DNA of 64,000 nucleotides from Sediminispirochaeta smaragdinae DSM 11293. GTDB lineage: Bacteria; Spirochaetota; Spirochaetia; DSM-16054; Sediminispirochaetaceae. A program made the position numbers and the translations under genes. The notes beneath the pieces are model-generated. The model made no database searches. It was given only the letters and a program-made list of their open reading frames with translations, and had not been told where the DNA came from. This document shows, one piece after another, positions 24,242 to 32,849 of this stretch (position 1 is its first letter; every line of letters begins with the position of its first letter). The stretch is taken from assembly GCF_000143985.1 (NCBI RefSeq), contig NC_014364.1, positions 2,108,001 to 2,172,000 of the forward strand. Direction: 5' to 3'.

Positions 24242-24714
24242 GTAGTCCCCGGACAATCATCATCCCCGCGGCCGAGCGTATCAAAACCGGCGAGCGGGGA
24301 GTCGTTTCTTTTCGTGCCGGTGAGACTTTCGAACAATACCTTGTGCACCTGTTCCGCTACCAGGAAATCGAAAGACGCTCTCCGGCCCCTTACTACTGGC
24401 TGGCGATCGATGTACCCCACCGTCCCCGGACAACCGGGCACGGCAGCCAGAACCACCATATCAACGGTCATTGTCAACAAATCTCAGTGGAAACCGGCCA
24501 GCCCTTCGGGGATGTAAAGCGGCTTGCAAAGCAGTTCGCCGTTACCATGGGCTACCCGATCCTTGAGGACGAGTCCGGGGAGCCCATACTCGACCTGTGG
24601 GGAGATATCCAGGGGATCAGCGAGAGGAACTGCAGTACAGAGGATGCAGCTATTTTGATTGAGGCGATCCACCAGATAGCGGCGGAAATGGATGTGGAGC
24701 TGATCGAAGTATGA
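24238..24714 (+). CDS. Hypothetical phage replication/recombination-region protein
   Basis: 158 residues; ATG overlaps the previous stop (ATGA) and its stop overlaps the next ATG. HHINGHCQQISVETGQPFGDVKRLAKQFAVTMGYPI is a His-rich motif seen in small phage proteins located near ninB/ninG-type genes, but I cannot name the family with confidence. The N-terminus is strand-rich, the C-terminus helical. Likely a nucleic-acid-associated early protein. Confidence 0.5.
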   Translation: MSSPRTIIIPAAERIKTGERGVVSFRAGETFEQYLVHLFRYQEIERRSPAPYYWLAIDVPHRPRTTGHGSQNHHINGHCQQISVETGQPFGDVKRLAKQFAVTMGYPILEDESGEPILDLWGDIQGISERNCSTEDAAILIEAIHQIAAEMDVELIEV

Positions 24715-25103
24715 CAGAGCGGCAGGAGGCTATAACGTCAGCTGATATGTGGTTTAGCCGGTATATCCGGGCCCGTGACAGGTGGCGGTCGGTGACAAGC
24801 GGATGTAAACGTAATCTGACCTGTTCGCACCTGTTCTCACGAAGATTCTACGCTACCCGCTGGGATGAGATGAATGCTTATTGTCAGAGCGCAGGGGAGA
24901 ATGAAGAGCATGACCGGAATCCGGGGAAGCTTATCTGCTACTTCATTACGCTTCACGGAGAAGATGCGTACAAAGCGCTTTACCTGAAATCGAGGTCCGG
25001 CGTGAAGATTACAACGGAAGAGATTCGGACGATTGCACAGTACTACCGGAAGAAGTACGAGGCGATCACACAACAGAACCATGACTTTTTTGGCGTTCTT
25101 TAG
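24711..25103 (+). CDS. NinG-like / HNH-type phage recombination protein
   Basis: 130 residues. RDRWRSVTSGCKRNLTCSHLFSRRFYATRWDEMNAYCQSAGENEEHDRNPGKL follows the NinG/HNH pattern in which C..C, CSH-SRR--ATRWD and a later Cys and His bind zinc and form a nuclease-like core. The first zinc Cys pair is changed (only one Cys in SGCKR). In lambda, ninG (rap) promotes recombination by Red-type systems, which fits its place between recT and ssb. Start at ATG 24711 overlaps the previous gene. Confidence 0.65.
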   Translation: MTERQEAITSADMWFSRYIRARDRWRSVTSGCKRNLTCSHLFSRRFYATRWDEMNAYCQSAGENEEHDRNPGKLICYFITLHGEDAYKALYLKSRSGVKITTEEIRTIAQYYRKKYEAITQQNHDFFGVL

Positions 25104-25112
25104 GGAGGAACC

Positions 25113-25715
25113 ATGGCAAACGATATTACCAGTTTCACGGCGGTCGGAAGGCTTACCCGTGATGCAGAGTTGCGATATACGAACAGCGGAATACCGTTGT
25201 GTAAGTTCAGCATAGCATCGAATTACAGCAGGAAGGTGCATGATAACTGGCAGGAGGAAGTCAGCTATTTCGATTTCACCCTATTCGGGAAACGTGCTGA
25301 GGCGCTTGCTCAGTATCTCACCAAAGGTCAGCAGGTGGTGGTTTCAGGACAGCTGAGACAAGACCGGTGGGAGGACAATGGGGAGAAGCGAAGCAGGGTA
25401 GCGTTCTTTGCCCAGGATGTACAGCTGATTGGGGGAAAACCTGCCGGCCAGAGCAACCAGCAGGGGCAGTATGGAGAGGCCCCCTATCAGGGACCGCCGC
25501 AGAACCAGCGGGGCGGCTATTCCCAGCAGCCTCCACAGCAAAGGCAACAGCAGAATTCCCGGCAGGGTCAGCAACGTCGACAGGGGCCTCCGCCTAACTC
25601 CGGGTATCAGAAGCCGACAGGCGGCTATGATCAGTGGGGCTACCCGATAAACCCCGGACCGAATAATCAGGGCCCGGATCAGGAAATGGACTTCGAGGAC
25701 GACATACCCTTTTAA
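25113..25715 (+). CDS. ssb: Single-stranded DNA-binding protein
   Basis: 200 residues with AGGGAGGAACC before the ATG. The N-terminal ~110 residues are an OB fold: ITSFTAVGRLTRDAELRYTNSG, FTLFGKRAEALAQYLTKGQQVVVSGQLRQDRW. A long Gln/Gly/Pro-rich linker follows, and the protein ends in the acidic tip DFEDDIPF, which recruits partner proteins in SSBs. The phage-encoded copy would coat single strands at the replication fork or during RecT annealing. Family assignment is certain; whether it replaces the host SSB is not known. Confidence 0.95.
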   Translation: MANDITSFTAVGRLTRDAELRYTNSGIPLCKFSIASNYSRKVHDNWQEEVSYFDFTLFGKRAEALAQYLTKGQQVVVSGQLRQDRWEDNGEKRSRVAFFAQDVQLIGGKPAGQSNQQGQYGEAPYQGPPQNQRGGYSQQPPQQRQQQNSRQGQQRRQGPPPNSGYQKPTGGYDQWGYPINPGPNNQGPDQEMDFEDDIPF

Positions 25716-25727
25716 GGACAGGACATT

Positions 25728-26816
25728 ATGGGCGCAAAAAAAAGGATGATAGATCCGGGGATCTGGACGGACCCCAAGATCATGAAACTTTCCTCGGTGT
25801 CGGTACTCATCTTCATCGGGATGATCTCGAATGCAGACGATGAGGGAATCATCGAGGCTGAACCGGATAGCCTGTACTTCAGGCTGGCACGAAAGGACAT
25901 CACCATCGATATGATCAAAGAGGCCCTGGAAGACTTCGGGGCCTATGGTCTTGTCCGCCTGTATGGCGGATACGCCTTTTTCCCGAACTGGTTCAAGTAT
26001 CAGAACCTGAAAGGACGAAAGCCGCAGGAGACGAAATTCCGCCGGCCGCCGAAAGAGTATCTGACAGACGAATACCGGAATGAATGGCTTGAGACCTTCA
26101 GGAGGGGAAGTGAAGCCCCGTATCCCTTTGAGACCTGTTTTTCCAGCGGTGAGTCACCGGTGAGCAACCGGGAAATGGAGGACAAAGAGCCTGCGACAAC
26201 CAGTGAGTCACCGGTGTGCTACCGGTGTGCTACCGGTAGTGCACCAGTGACCACAGAAGTGAAGGGAAGTGAAGTGAAGGGAAGTGAGACTAGTATGCCT
26301 GCGGCAGCTTCGGCCGAGCCTCAGCCTGAGCGGGACGGGGAGGTTTCACCATCGGAGGAGCCGGAACCCGATTCCCCGGAGCCTGTTTTCAAGCTCGAAT
26401 GCCCGGAGCCGAAGAAGCGCAAGGGGAAACCTCCTACCGCCGGGAAAGAGCCGACAGACCCGCTGTACCACTCGATCAAGGATTCCTTCCTCGCTGTTGT
26501 CGGGGACTTCTCGAACTGGGGCAAGGAAGGCAAGGCGATCCACGGGATCATCGAGAAATGCTCACGCGCCTCACCGGAAGACCCTTCGGGCTGTGCCGAG
26601 CGGATGATAGGCGAGTTATGGCGGCTAAAGAATTCGGGGGATCGGTTCTACCGAGATCAGCCCTTTGTGCCGTCCACCCTCAACGCCTCGGGAATCTGGG
26701 ACCGGGTTGCCGAGCAGCTGAAGGTCACGGCCGACGAGCTGGAAGGTGTGAGGATGTGGGAAGCGCTTGATCCCTACGGGGTGAGAGGCAAGGCAAAGCA
26801 GGCGGTGGGAGGATAG
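25728..26816 (+). CDS. Phage replication initiator-like protein
   Basis: 362 residues. The first ~110 (MIDPGIWTDPKIMKLSSVSVLIFIGMISNADDEGII ... FFPNWFKYQNLKGRKPQETKFRRPPKEY) match the winged-helix N-terminal domain of phage replisome organisers (DnaD-like/O-like). The middle is low-complexity and acidic (EPQPERDGEVSPSEEPEPDSPEP). The C-terminal ~100 residues are helical. Such proteins bind the phage origin and load helicase. The central part contains repeated short sequences (GAGTCACCGGTGAGCAACC and GAGTCACCGGTGTGCTACC), possible origin iterons inside the gene, as in lambda O. Confidence 0.7.
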   Translation: MGAKKRMIDPGIWTDPKIMKLSSVSVLIFIGMISNADDEGIIEAEPDSLYFRLARKDITIDMIKEALEDFGAYGLVRLYGGYAFFPNWFKYQNLKGRKPQETKFRRPPKEYLTDEYRNEWLETFRRGSEAPYPFETCFSSGESPVSNREMEDKEPATTSESPVCYRCATGSAPVTTEVKGSEVKGSETSMPAAASAEPQPERDGEVSPSEEPEPDSPEPVFKLECPEPKKRKGKPPTAGKEPTDPLYHSIKDSFLAVVGDFSNWGKEGKAIHGIIEKCSRASPEDPSGCAERMIGELWRLKNSGDRFYRDQPFVPSTLNASGIWDRVAEQLKVTADELEGVRMWEALDPYGVRGKAKQAVGG

Positions 26817-26820
26817 GCGT

Positions 26821-27222
26821 ATGCAGTGGAACAGCAAAACGTTTATGGCGATGTTGCAGCAGTACTACGGCAAGCTTTCGCCGATCCACGCGGGAGCGCT
26901 TGTCGACTGGCTCGATAGCAAGCAGTTTTCGGGGGAGTATCTCAAGCGGCTGTACCAGGAGATAACCGAAAGCTACTCAACGAAGTACGGGCGGCCTTGT
27001 GATCTGGCAGTTGTGAAGGAAACGCACATGGCCCTTGCGCCTTCGTATGTGCCCCCTGCCCGGCAGCTTGAGAGTGATCAGCGGATGATTGGGGAGCGGA
27101 TCGTTGAGCGGGAGGAAGGAGCAAAGCTGTTTGCGAGCATCATCGAGAATCTGACGAAGAAAAAACGGAAGGTGAAACCGGAGAATAAGTCGAGGAGAGT
27201 GCGGAATGACATTCACAGATAA
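26821..27222 (+). CDS. Hypothetical phage protein after the initiator
   Basis: 133 residues, ATG four bases after the initiator stop. N-terminal MQWNSKTFMAMLQQYYGKLSPIHAGALVDWLDSKQFSGEYLKRLYQEITESYSTKYGRPCDLAVV resembles small phage proteins placed beside initiators that may act in helicase loading; the C-terminus is basic. Not assigned to a named family. The stop overlaps the start of the next gene by 17 bases. Confidence 0.55.
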   Translation: MQWNSKTFMAMLQQYYGKLSPIHAGALVDWLDSKQFSGEYLKRLYQEITESYSTKYGRPCDLAVVKETHMALAPSYVPPARQLESDQRMIGERIVEREEGAKLFASIIENLTKKKRKVKPENKSRRVRNDIHR

Positions 27223-27424
27223 GTACCTGAAAGAAAGGATTCCGGCGGTAAAGACGGTTTTCAAAGGGGATGATCCTATTGAAAAAGAAATGGTACTTGA
27301 GATAACGGACTATGACCGAGGGATCATTGAAATGAAAGCCGGTAATGCGTATTACCGGTTTCGGCATGTTGATCTTGAGCGAGCCGTTACATCGATACAG
27401 GTGCGGCAAGAGGTAAATGCATGA
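27206..27424 (+). CDS. Small hypothetical phage protein
   Basis: 72 residues with GGAGAGTGCGGA before the ATG. KDDPIEKEMVLEITDYDRGIIEMKAGNAYYRFRHVDLERAVTSI is strand-rich. It overlaps both neighbours by a few bases within the early operon. No function is recognised. Confidence 0.5.
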   Translation: MTFTDKYLKERIPAVKTVFKGDDPIEKEMVLEITDYDRGIIEMKAGNAYYRFRHVDLERAVTSIQVRQEVNA

Positions 27425-27612
27425 GCGAGTATGGTGTAAGAAAAGTTTGTGGGAATTGTAGGTCCTTCGAAAAGTGCTTTGCCGAATCAGAGGAGCTTAT
27501 CGGAATCTTTTCCTCCGGTTGTCTTGCGGCTGATAAGGAGGAGACGCGGCAGATGCCTGCGTGTGGAGACTTTGAGCCGATGATGAAGCCGGTACCGCTG
27601 TCCGGGGAGTAA
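27421..27612 (+). CDS. Small four-cysteine protein
   Basis: 63 residues, ATG overlapping the previous stop. Four to five Cys: VCGNCRSFEKCFAES, SSGCLAADKEE, PACGDFEP. The spacing suits a metal-binding fold (zinc or iron-sulfur), common among small early phage proteins. Function unknown. Confidence 0.5.
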   Translation: MSEYGVRKVCGNCRSFEKCFAESEELIGIFSSGCLAADKEETRQMPACGDFEPMMKPVPLSGE

Positions 27613-27635
27613 GGGTGCTGGTGTTGGGAGGGGCA

Positions 27636-27815
27636 ATGAGCACGATGATATCGGCGGATTGTAAAGATCAGCGGGTGGCTGACTCTATCCGCTGGCTCTT
27701 GTATGAGCTTGAGAAGGCGAAAGACGGCGAGGTGGTGGTGTCGTTCTTCGTGAAAAGCGGGAAGGTCCGCGGTGTGGAGAAAGTGGTCAGGGATAAGAGT
27801 ATAAAACAGGAGTAA
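27636..27815 (+). CDS. Small hypothetical phage protein, last early gene
   Basis: 59 residues from ATG 27636, preceded by GGGAGGGG; an upstream GTG at 27615 is less likely. STMISADCKDQRVADSIRWLLYELEKAKDGEVVVSFFVKSGKVRGVEKVV is an alpha/beta pattern without a recognised family. It ends the dense early operon; the next gene is an AT-rich moron. Confidence 0.5.
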   Translation: MSTMISADCKDQRVADSIRWLLYELEKAKDGEVVVSFFVKSGKVRGVEKVVRDKSIKQE

Positions 27816-27957
27816 GAGCATACACGGAACATGTTGTGTGAGAATTGGGAAAAAAGCTACCTGTATATTATTTTTACAGGTTTCCGCTATTACATTATGG
27901 CTGTATTATGTGTATAAATTTTTTAAAAAAAACCAAATTAAAAGGATGGATAGAAGA

Positions 27958-28674
27958 ATGAAGAAAATCTGGATTATTCCTGTGTTGCTCCTGTCGATAG
28001 GCCTCGCCGGATGTAGTATGTTCGGAAACGACGGAGATGATGACGACGATTCCTTCATTGTTGGTTACTGGGTTCAAGAGTCGTTCTCTCTCCCCGATAC
28101 TGATGTCTATGAATTTGCCTCAGGTGGGACTTGTGCTGTTTATGCAGACTATGCAATGAGAACCGTAGATCTTGAAACGAACTGGTCTTTATCTGGCGAT
28201 ACATTGACCATCATGGGAATTACAGGAACAATAACGAAGGTCAGTGAAAATGAGTTTCAATGGAATACTGAACTTGGTAGTCATGCTGTTTACTATCGCA
28301 AGGGCTACGAGCCTGGTGGGTTTGCATTGGATGGACCATTTACCGAGCTCACTTTAGGAACCGCCTATGAAGGGGAGTTTACCGAAGAAACTGATTTCGA
28401 TGTGTTTACTGTGGCGGTAGAAGATGGGGCAAGCTATGAGATTTTCTGGGAGGATAAATATGATCATGGTGCTTCCTCCTATAGTGGAGCCATAGTGGTT
28501 TCTGCATATGAGGCAGATAAATCAACCGATTATTTTACGGGTGAAAGTACTGGATATCCTATGCCAATGGCTGTTACCGCTAGTGGGACTACCATTTATA
28601 TCATTACCCGTCGTCCGGTTTCTTTAAAGCTGTCAGGAACCTACAGCTTGAAAGTAAGAAAGGTGACACCATAG
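27958..28674 (+). CDS. Prophage-encoded lipoprotein (moron)
   Basis: 238 residues from ATG 27958. Upstream in-frame starts lack a ribosome site. The signal peptide WIIPVLLLSIGLAGC ends in a lipobox; an acidic Asp tract follows (GDDDDDS). The first domain resembles small lipocalin-like or META-type stress lipoproteins (VGYWVQESFSLPDTDVYEF, TLTIMGITGTI). The second resembles a PPC-type beta domain (TLGTAYEGEFTEETDFDVFTVAVEDG). It stands alone between early and late genes, is more AT-rich, and has its own terminator, all signs of a moron expressed in the lysogen, possibly for envelope modification or superinfection exclusion. Confidence 0.7.
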   Translation: MKKIWIIPVLLLSIGLAGCSMFGNDGDDDDDSFIVGYWVQESFSLPDTDVYEFASGGTCAVYADYAMRTVDLETNWSLSGDTLTIMGITGTITKVSENEFQWNTELGSHAVYYRKGYEPGGFALDGPFTELTLGTAYEGEFTEETDFDVFTVAVEDGASYEIFWEDKYDHGASSYSGAIVVSAYEADKSTDYFTGESTGYPMPMAVTASGTTIYIITRRPVSLKLSGTYSLKVRKVTP

Positions 28675-28714
28675 TAGGCATATTTCCTAAGGCTCTGTGA
28701 CAAAGAGTAGATAT

Positions 28715-28745
28715 CGGGCATAGATTCCTCTATGCCCGTTTTTTT
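28715..28745 (+). terminator. Rho-independent terminator after the lipoprotein gene
   Basis: Perfect 10-bp stem CGGGCATAGA / TCTATGCCCG with TTCC loop, followed by seven T. Confidence 0.9.
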
Positions 28746-28873
28746 ATAGTTTCCCCCTTGATGCAAAAATTCTTCCGTGATAGAATTTTTTTTGTTAGAT
28801 AACCCAAGGTAAGGATGCTTACCCTGGCCGTTCCGGACGGATTCCGGTCGCTCTAATGGTGCAAGAAGCAATC

Positions 28874-28943
28874 AGGCGGCGAAGTATCTTACGTTAAACA
28901 CTGTGACAGGTGTCTTTCGTGAGCTACTTCGTCGCCTTTTTTT
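28874..28943 (+). terminator. Long-loop hairpin with T-run before the packaging genes
   Basis: AGGCGGCGAAGTA (28874-28886) pairs with TACTTCGTCGCCT (28925-28937; one G-T) and is followed by seven T. The 38-base loop is unusual for a terminator and may fold further. It could be a terminator/antiterminator controlling entry into the late operon, or the 3' end of a small RNA. The bases between 28746 and 28873 hold no recognised gene. Confidence 0.5.
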
Positions 28944-28981
28944 GTGCCCTTTGGCTTTGACAGAGGAGAGGACGAGAGACT

Positions 28982-29380
28982 ATGGGAAGGCAGGATAGAC
29001 GGAAGAGTTCAACACAGCGCGGGTATGGAGCAGCCTGGCGGAAGATCCGTATCGAGGTCCTCCAGGCCTGGGGCATCCCGAAGCGGCTATGGCCGAAGTA
29101 TGATGTGGACCACAATCCCGCCTATGACCGGAGAATCGAACCAGATCACCGAAAGTACCAGCTCATCCCTCGGCTTCATGCAGATCACAGCAGAAAGACT
29201 GCGAAGTTTGACAACGGCTTTGGTAACCGGAAGAAGAGAGAACCTCGTCCTGTCTCCCCTATCATCAATCAGAGCACAGCCCGCCTTACGGAGGGGGGAT
29301 GTAAATCTCTGAGGGAAAAATGCCCAAACCACGCGCCTATACAAGAAAACACTCTGTCAGCAAAGGCAAAGGGGGTATAG
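28982..29380 (+). CDS. HNH endonuclease (packaging-associated)
   Basis: 132 residues. RGYGAAWRKIRIEVLQ is the usual lead-in, DVDHNPAYD the first catalytic HNH segment and HADHSRKTAKF the final one; the central Asn helix is present as DRRIEPDHRKYQLIP. HNH genes directly upstream of terminase genes are common in HK97-like phages and are needed for cos or headful cleavage with TerL. Cys knuckles usual for the family are missing, as in several phage variants. The TerS gene starts four bases downstream. Confidence 0.8.
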   Translation: MGRQDRRKSSTQRGYGAAWRKIRIEVLQAWGIPKRLWPKYDVDHNPAYDRRIEPDHRKYQLIPRLHADHSRKTAKFDNGFGNRKKREPRPVSPIINQSTARLTEGGCKSLREKCPNHAPIQENTLSAKAKGV

Positions 29381-29383
29381 GCC

Positions 29384-29893
29384 ATGAGTCGAGGCGGACA
29401 CAACAAAAAGCCGACTATTTTAAAGCTCACCCATGGCACCTTTCGGGAGGACCGGGCCAACGAGAAGGAGCCGGAAGTCAAGGCACTTGATGAGACGCCC
29501 AAGGCGCCGAGCCACCTTAACAATTTTGCAAAGAACAAGTGGAAGGAGCTTGCCCCGGTGCTTGCACAAACGAAGGTTCTATCGGAAGCGGACCTCACCA
29601 TGCTGGAAGCCTTATGCGAGGCATACGGACAGTACCGGGAAGCGCAGTATGCGGTCTACCACTACAAAGATGAGGAGTCCGGGAAAACCAAAAAGCGCAG
29701 TTTAGCCCAGTACATGAGTGGGAAAAACTCTCAAACCATGCCTGAGTACACGGCCATGCGGCAGGCGTTGTCCATGGTCAAAACCATATCCGCAGAGTTC
29801 GGGCTCTCGCCTGCAACCCGCTCCCGTGTGAATGCAATCGACACACCTGAAGAAAAGGACCCTATGGAAGCTCTTTTAGAAGGGGCCGGATGA
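29384..29893 (+). CDS. Terminase small subunit (P27 family)
   Basis: 169 residues. GGHNKKPTILKLTHGTFREDR at the N-terminus and APSHLNNFAKNKWKELAPVLAQTKVLSEADLTMLEALCEAYGQYREA are the P27-family pattern. It recognises phage DNA and hands it to TerL. C-terminal GLSPATRSRVNAIDT is the conserved end of the family. Stop overlaps the TerL start (ATGATG). Confidence 0.9.
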   Translation: MSRGGHNKKPTILKLTHGTFREDRANEKEPEVKALDETPKAPSHLNNFAKNKWKELAPVLAQTKVLSEADLTMLEALCEAYGQYREAQYAVYHYKDEESGKTKKRSLAQYMSGKNSQTMPEYTAMRQALSMVKTISAEFGLSPATRSRVNAIDTPEEKDPMEALLEGAG

Positions 29894-31611
29894 TGTGGAA
29901 ACGACTGGTACTTGTGGGGCTTTTGATGAGTAGCCTTTTTACCTACCGGCAGTATGCCCAGGATGTTGCAAGCGGGAAGATCGTTACCTGCAGGTGGGTG
30001 AAGCTTGCTGTAGCCAGGTGGGAAAATGACCTCTTACGGCAGAACTCTCCGGAGTTCCCCTACTACTTTGACGAAGAATGCGCCAACAGGTATATCAGCT
30101 TTGCCCAGCAGCTTGAGCACACCCAAGGCTTCAGCGGGAAGATCGTGCTTGAACCCTGGCAGCAGTTTGCCTGGGCGAATATCTTCGGGTGGAAAAGTAC
30201 GGCCACGGGCCTGCGGCGGTTTCGAAAGGCATACCGGGAGGTAGCACGGAAGAACGGGAAGACGGTCGAAGGGGCTGCAATGATGAACGCCTGCTTCCAC
30301 CTCGATAAAGAGATCGGGGCGGAAGAGTTCTTTCTGGCGGTGGACCGGAACCAGGCGAAGAAAGGCTATGACGAGGCGGTACGCCAGAACCTTCGAAACC
30401 CTACGCTATCGCGGCTTACCAAGGAGTATAGATCCTCAAAGCGCCTTGTGAAGGTCAATGATCCTGCGGCCTTCATGACTCCGGTCTCAAGAGATCACAA
30501 GAGTCAGGACTCATGGAACCCTCACGCGATCTTAGTGGATGAGTACCATGCCCACGCGACCAATGAGCTGATCAACGTGTATGAGTCGGGCATGGGAGCC
30601 AGGCGCCAGCCCTTAACGATCATCATCACCACGGCCGGGACGAACATCAACGGGCCTGCCTATCAGGAAGAGCGCACGCTCGTTACCAAGATCCTTGAAG
30701 GAAGTATCGAGCCGGTTCCGGAACACATCTGGGGGATCATCTACAGCCTGGATGAGGGGGACAGGTGGGAGAATCCTGCGGTGTGGATCAAAAGCAACCC
30801 GAACATGGGAGTGAGCTTTTACCGCGACTACCTTGAAAAGCGTATTGCAGAGGCCAAGGGCTCGCCCCGGAAAGCCAGCGATGTTTTGACCAAGAACTTC
30901 AATATCTGGCTGTCCTCTCCCACCCGGTGGATGGACCACTCGGTATGGATGCGGGGAAGTGCTCCTGTTGTCGAAGAGGAGCTTGTAGGCTCTGGTGCAA
31001 GGGGCGGGCTTGACCTATCGATGACAACCGACATCACGGCCCTGTGTTGGGCATTCGGTGAGAAGGACGGACGGTATCCGCTACTCTGGCGGTTTTTCAT
31101 ACCGGAAGAAGGATTACTTGATCGCTGTCACCGTGACCAGGTCGACTACCGCTCGTGGATCGATGAGGGGTGGATGATTGCAACACCGGGGCAGACGGTC
31201 AACTACGAGATCGTGTTAGAGGTCTTGCGGCAGGATGCGAACACCTTTGGCGGCCGGTCAATCGGCTATGACCCGTGGCATGCCGGAGAGTTTGAGCGGG
31301 AGCTTGAGGGAGAGATCGAGCTTGTCAAATATCCTCAACGGTATTCGGGGATGACGGTTCCTACTCAGCTGTTTGAGCGGATGGTGATCGACGGGAAGAT
31401 CGCCCACGGAGACAACCCGGTTGCCTCCTGGATGATGAGCAATGTGGAGCTGAAGGACGACCGGCAGGGGAACATCATGCCCATGAAGCCGAAGCGGGAT
31501 TCCTACGGCAAGAGGATCGACGGGATCGTGGCGGCCATCATGGCGCTTCACCAGGTGACCGGAGGCCAGGTGGAAAGTGCGTATGAAGCGCGGGGGCTTC
31601 GAACCCTATGA
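29890..31611 (+). CDS. Terminase large subunit
   Basis: 573 residues, normal for the P27-partner type. ATPase half: EPWQQFAWANIFGWK, Walker A-like VARKNGKT (~residue 114), Walker B HAILVDEYHAH. Nuclease half: GGLDLSMTTDITALCW (first Asp), GYDPWHAGEFERELE and the final Asp in RIDGIVAAIMAL. It cuts and packages DNA at the portal. Two adjacent ATGs (29890, 29893) are possible starts. The N-terminal 20 residues are hydrophobic but match the usual TYxxDVxSGKIVxCRWVKL beginning, so it is not a signal peptide. Confidence 0.95.
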   Translation: MMWKRLVLVGLLMSSLFTYRQYAQDVASGKIVTCRWVKLAVARWENDLLRQNSPEFPYYFDEECANRYISFAQQLEHTQGFSGKIVLEPWQQFAWANIFGWKSTATGLRRFRKAYREVARKNGKTVEGAAMMNACFHLDKEIGAEEFFLAVDRNQAKKGYDEAVRQNLRNPTLSRLTKEYRSSKRLVKVNDPAAFMTPVSRDHKSQDSWNPHAILVDEYHAHATNELINVYESGMGARRQPLTIIITTAGTNINGPAYQEERTLVTKILEGSIEPVPEHIWGIIYSLDEGDRWENPAVWIKSNPNMGVSFYRDYLEKRIAEAKGSPRKASDVLTKNFNIWLSSPTRWMDHSVWMRGSAPVVEEELVGSGARGGLDLSMTTDITALCWAFGEKDGRYPLLWRFFIPEEGLLDRCHRDQVDYRSWIDEGWMIATPGQTVNYEIVLEVLRQDANTFGGRSIGYDPWHAGEFERELEGEIELVKYPQRYSGMTVPTQLFERMVIDGKIAHGDNPVASWMMSNVELKDDRQGNIMPMKPKRDSYGKRIDGIVAAIMALHQVTGGQVESAYEARGLRTL

Positions 31612-32849
31612 AAGCGCATATCAAGTTTCGCAACAGAGTAAAGGCTTTTTTCTCACCGCTTTCCGGGTTGGATGAGTTTCTCGAGGCTCTAACTGCCGGA
31701 GGACGCTCATCATCGGGGATGAGTGTAAACGAGGCGACGGCAATGAGCGTGTCTGCCTTTTTCTCGGCGGTCCGGGTCATTACCGAGAGTATTGCCTCCC
31801 TTCCGTTGGAGCTTTACGAACGGCTGCCGGAAGGGGGCAAGAGGAAGGATGAAGGGACGAAACTCTATCACCTCCTTCACACCCAGCCGAACAGCTGGCA
31901 AACCTCCTTCGAGTTTCGGGAGATGCTCACCTATCACATCATCATGCGGGGAAACGGGTATGCCTACCTTTCGAGGGGACGGGACGGGCGTATCTACGAG
32001 CTGATTCCCATGCATCCGGATAACGTTACAGTCCGGCAGGATGATACCTACCGGCTGCATTACACCTTCCAGTCAAAGCGCGGTTCTGTTGCCTTAGAGC
32101 AGGGAGAGGTGTTGCACCTGCGGGGCCTGTCTCTTAACGGCTATACGGGCGTGAGCCTTTTGACCTGGGCCCGGGAAGTACTCGGCGGAGCCCTTGGCCA
32201 GCAGGAGCATGGAAACCGGCTATGGAAGAACGGGGCGAACCCGGGTGTGGTCCTGCGCCATCCGAAGACCTTATCTGATATCGCCTACGAGCGGCTGAAA
32301 ACGGACTGGGAGGACAAGTATGCCGGGGCCCGTAATGCGGCCAAGACGGTGATTCTCGAGGAAGGTATGGAGATCGAGCGGCTTTCGATGACAAGCGAGG
32401 ATGCCCAGTACATCGAAAGCAGGAAGTTCACGCGAAGTGAGATCGCCGGGATCACACGGGTGCCGCCGCACATGATCGGAGACCTTGACCGGGCCACGTT
32501 CTCGAACATCGAGCACCAGGACCTTGCCTTTGTCAAACACACCCTGCGTCCCTGGCTGGTGCGGTGGGAACAGGCCTTATCCCGTGATGTGATCAGAGCA
32601 CCTCGGCGTTTTGCCGAGTTCAACGTGGACGGGCTTGCACGGGGAGATTTGAAAAGCCGGTATGAGTCCTATGCCATCGGCCGGAACTGGGGATGGCTGA
32701 GCGTGAACGACATCCGGGCAAGGGAGAACATGAACCCGATCGAGGACGGGGATGAGTATCTGCGGCCGCTTAACATGCAGCCGGTGGGAGACGAGGTGCC
32801 GAAGGCGCTACAGGAAAAACAGTCGGGAGAGAAGAGCGATGGAGCATAG
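31608..32849 (+). CDS. Portal protein (HK97 type)
   Basis: 413 residues. Signature segments: MSVSAFFSAVRVITESIASLPLELYERL, LHTQPNSWQTSFEFREMLTYHIIMRGNGYAYL, ITRVPPHMIGDLDRATFSNIEHQDLAFVKHTLRPWLVRWEQAL and IRARENMNPIEDGDEYL. It forms the dodecameric DNA gate of the head. The start overlaps TerL by four bases and the stop overlaps the protease gene. Confidence 0.95.
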   Translation: MKAHIKFRNRVKAFFSPLSGLDEFLEALTAGGRSSSGMSVNEATAMSVSAFFSAVRVITESIASLPLELYERLPEGGKRKDEGTKLYHLLHTQPNSWQTSFEFREMLTYHIIMRGNGYAYLSRGRDGRIYELIPMHPDNVTVRQDDTYRLHYTFQSKRGSVALEQGEVLHLRGLSLNGYTGVSLLTWAREVLGGALGQQEHGNRLWKNGANPGVVLRHPKTLSDIAYERLKTDWEDKYAGARNAAKTVILEEGMEIERLSMTSEDAQYIESRKFTRSEIAGITRVPPHMIGDLDRATFSNIEHQDLAFVKHTLRPWLVRWEQALSRDVIRAPRRFAEFNVDGLARGDLKSRYESYAIGRNWGWLSVNDIRARENMNPIEDGDEYLRPLNMQPVGDEVPKALQEKQSGEKSDGA

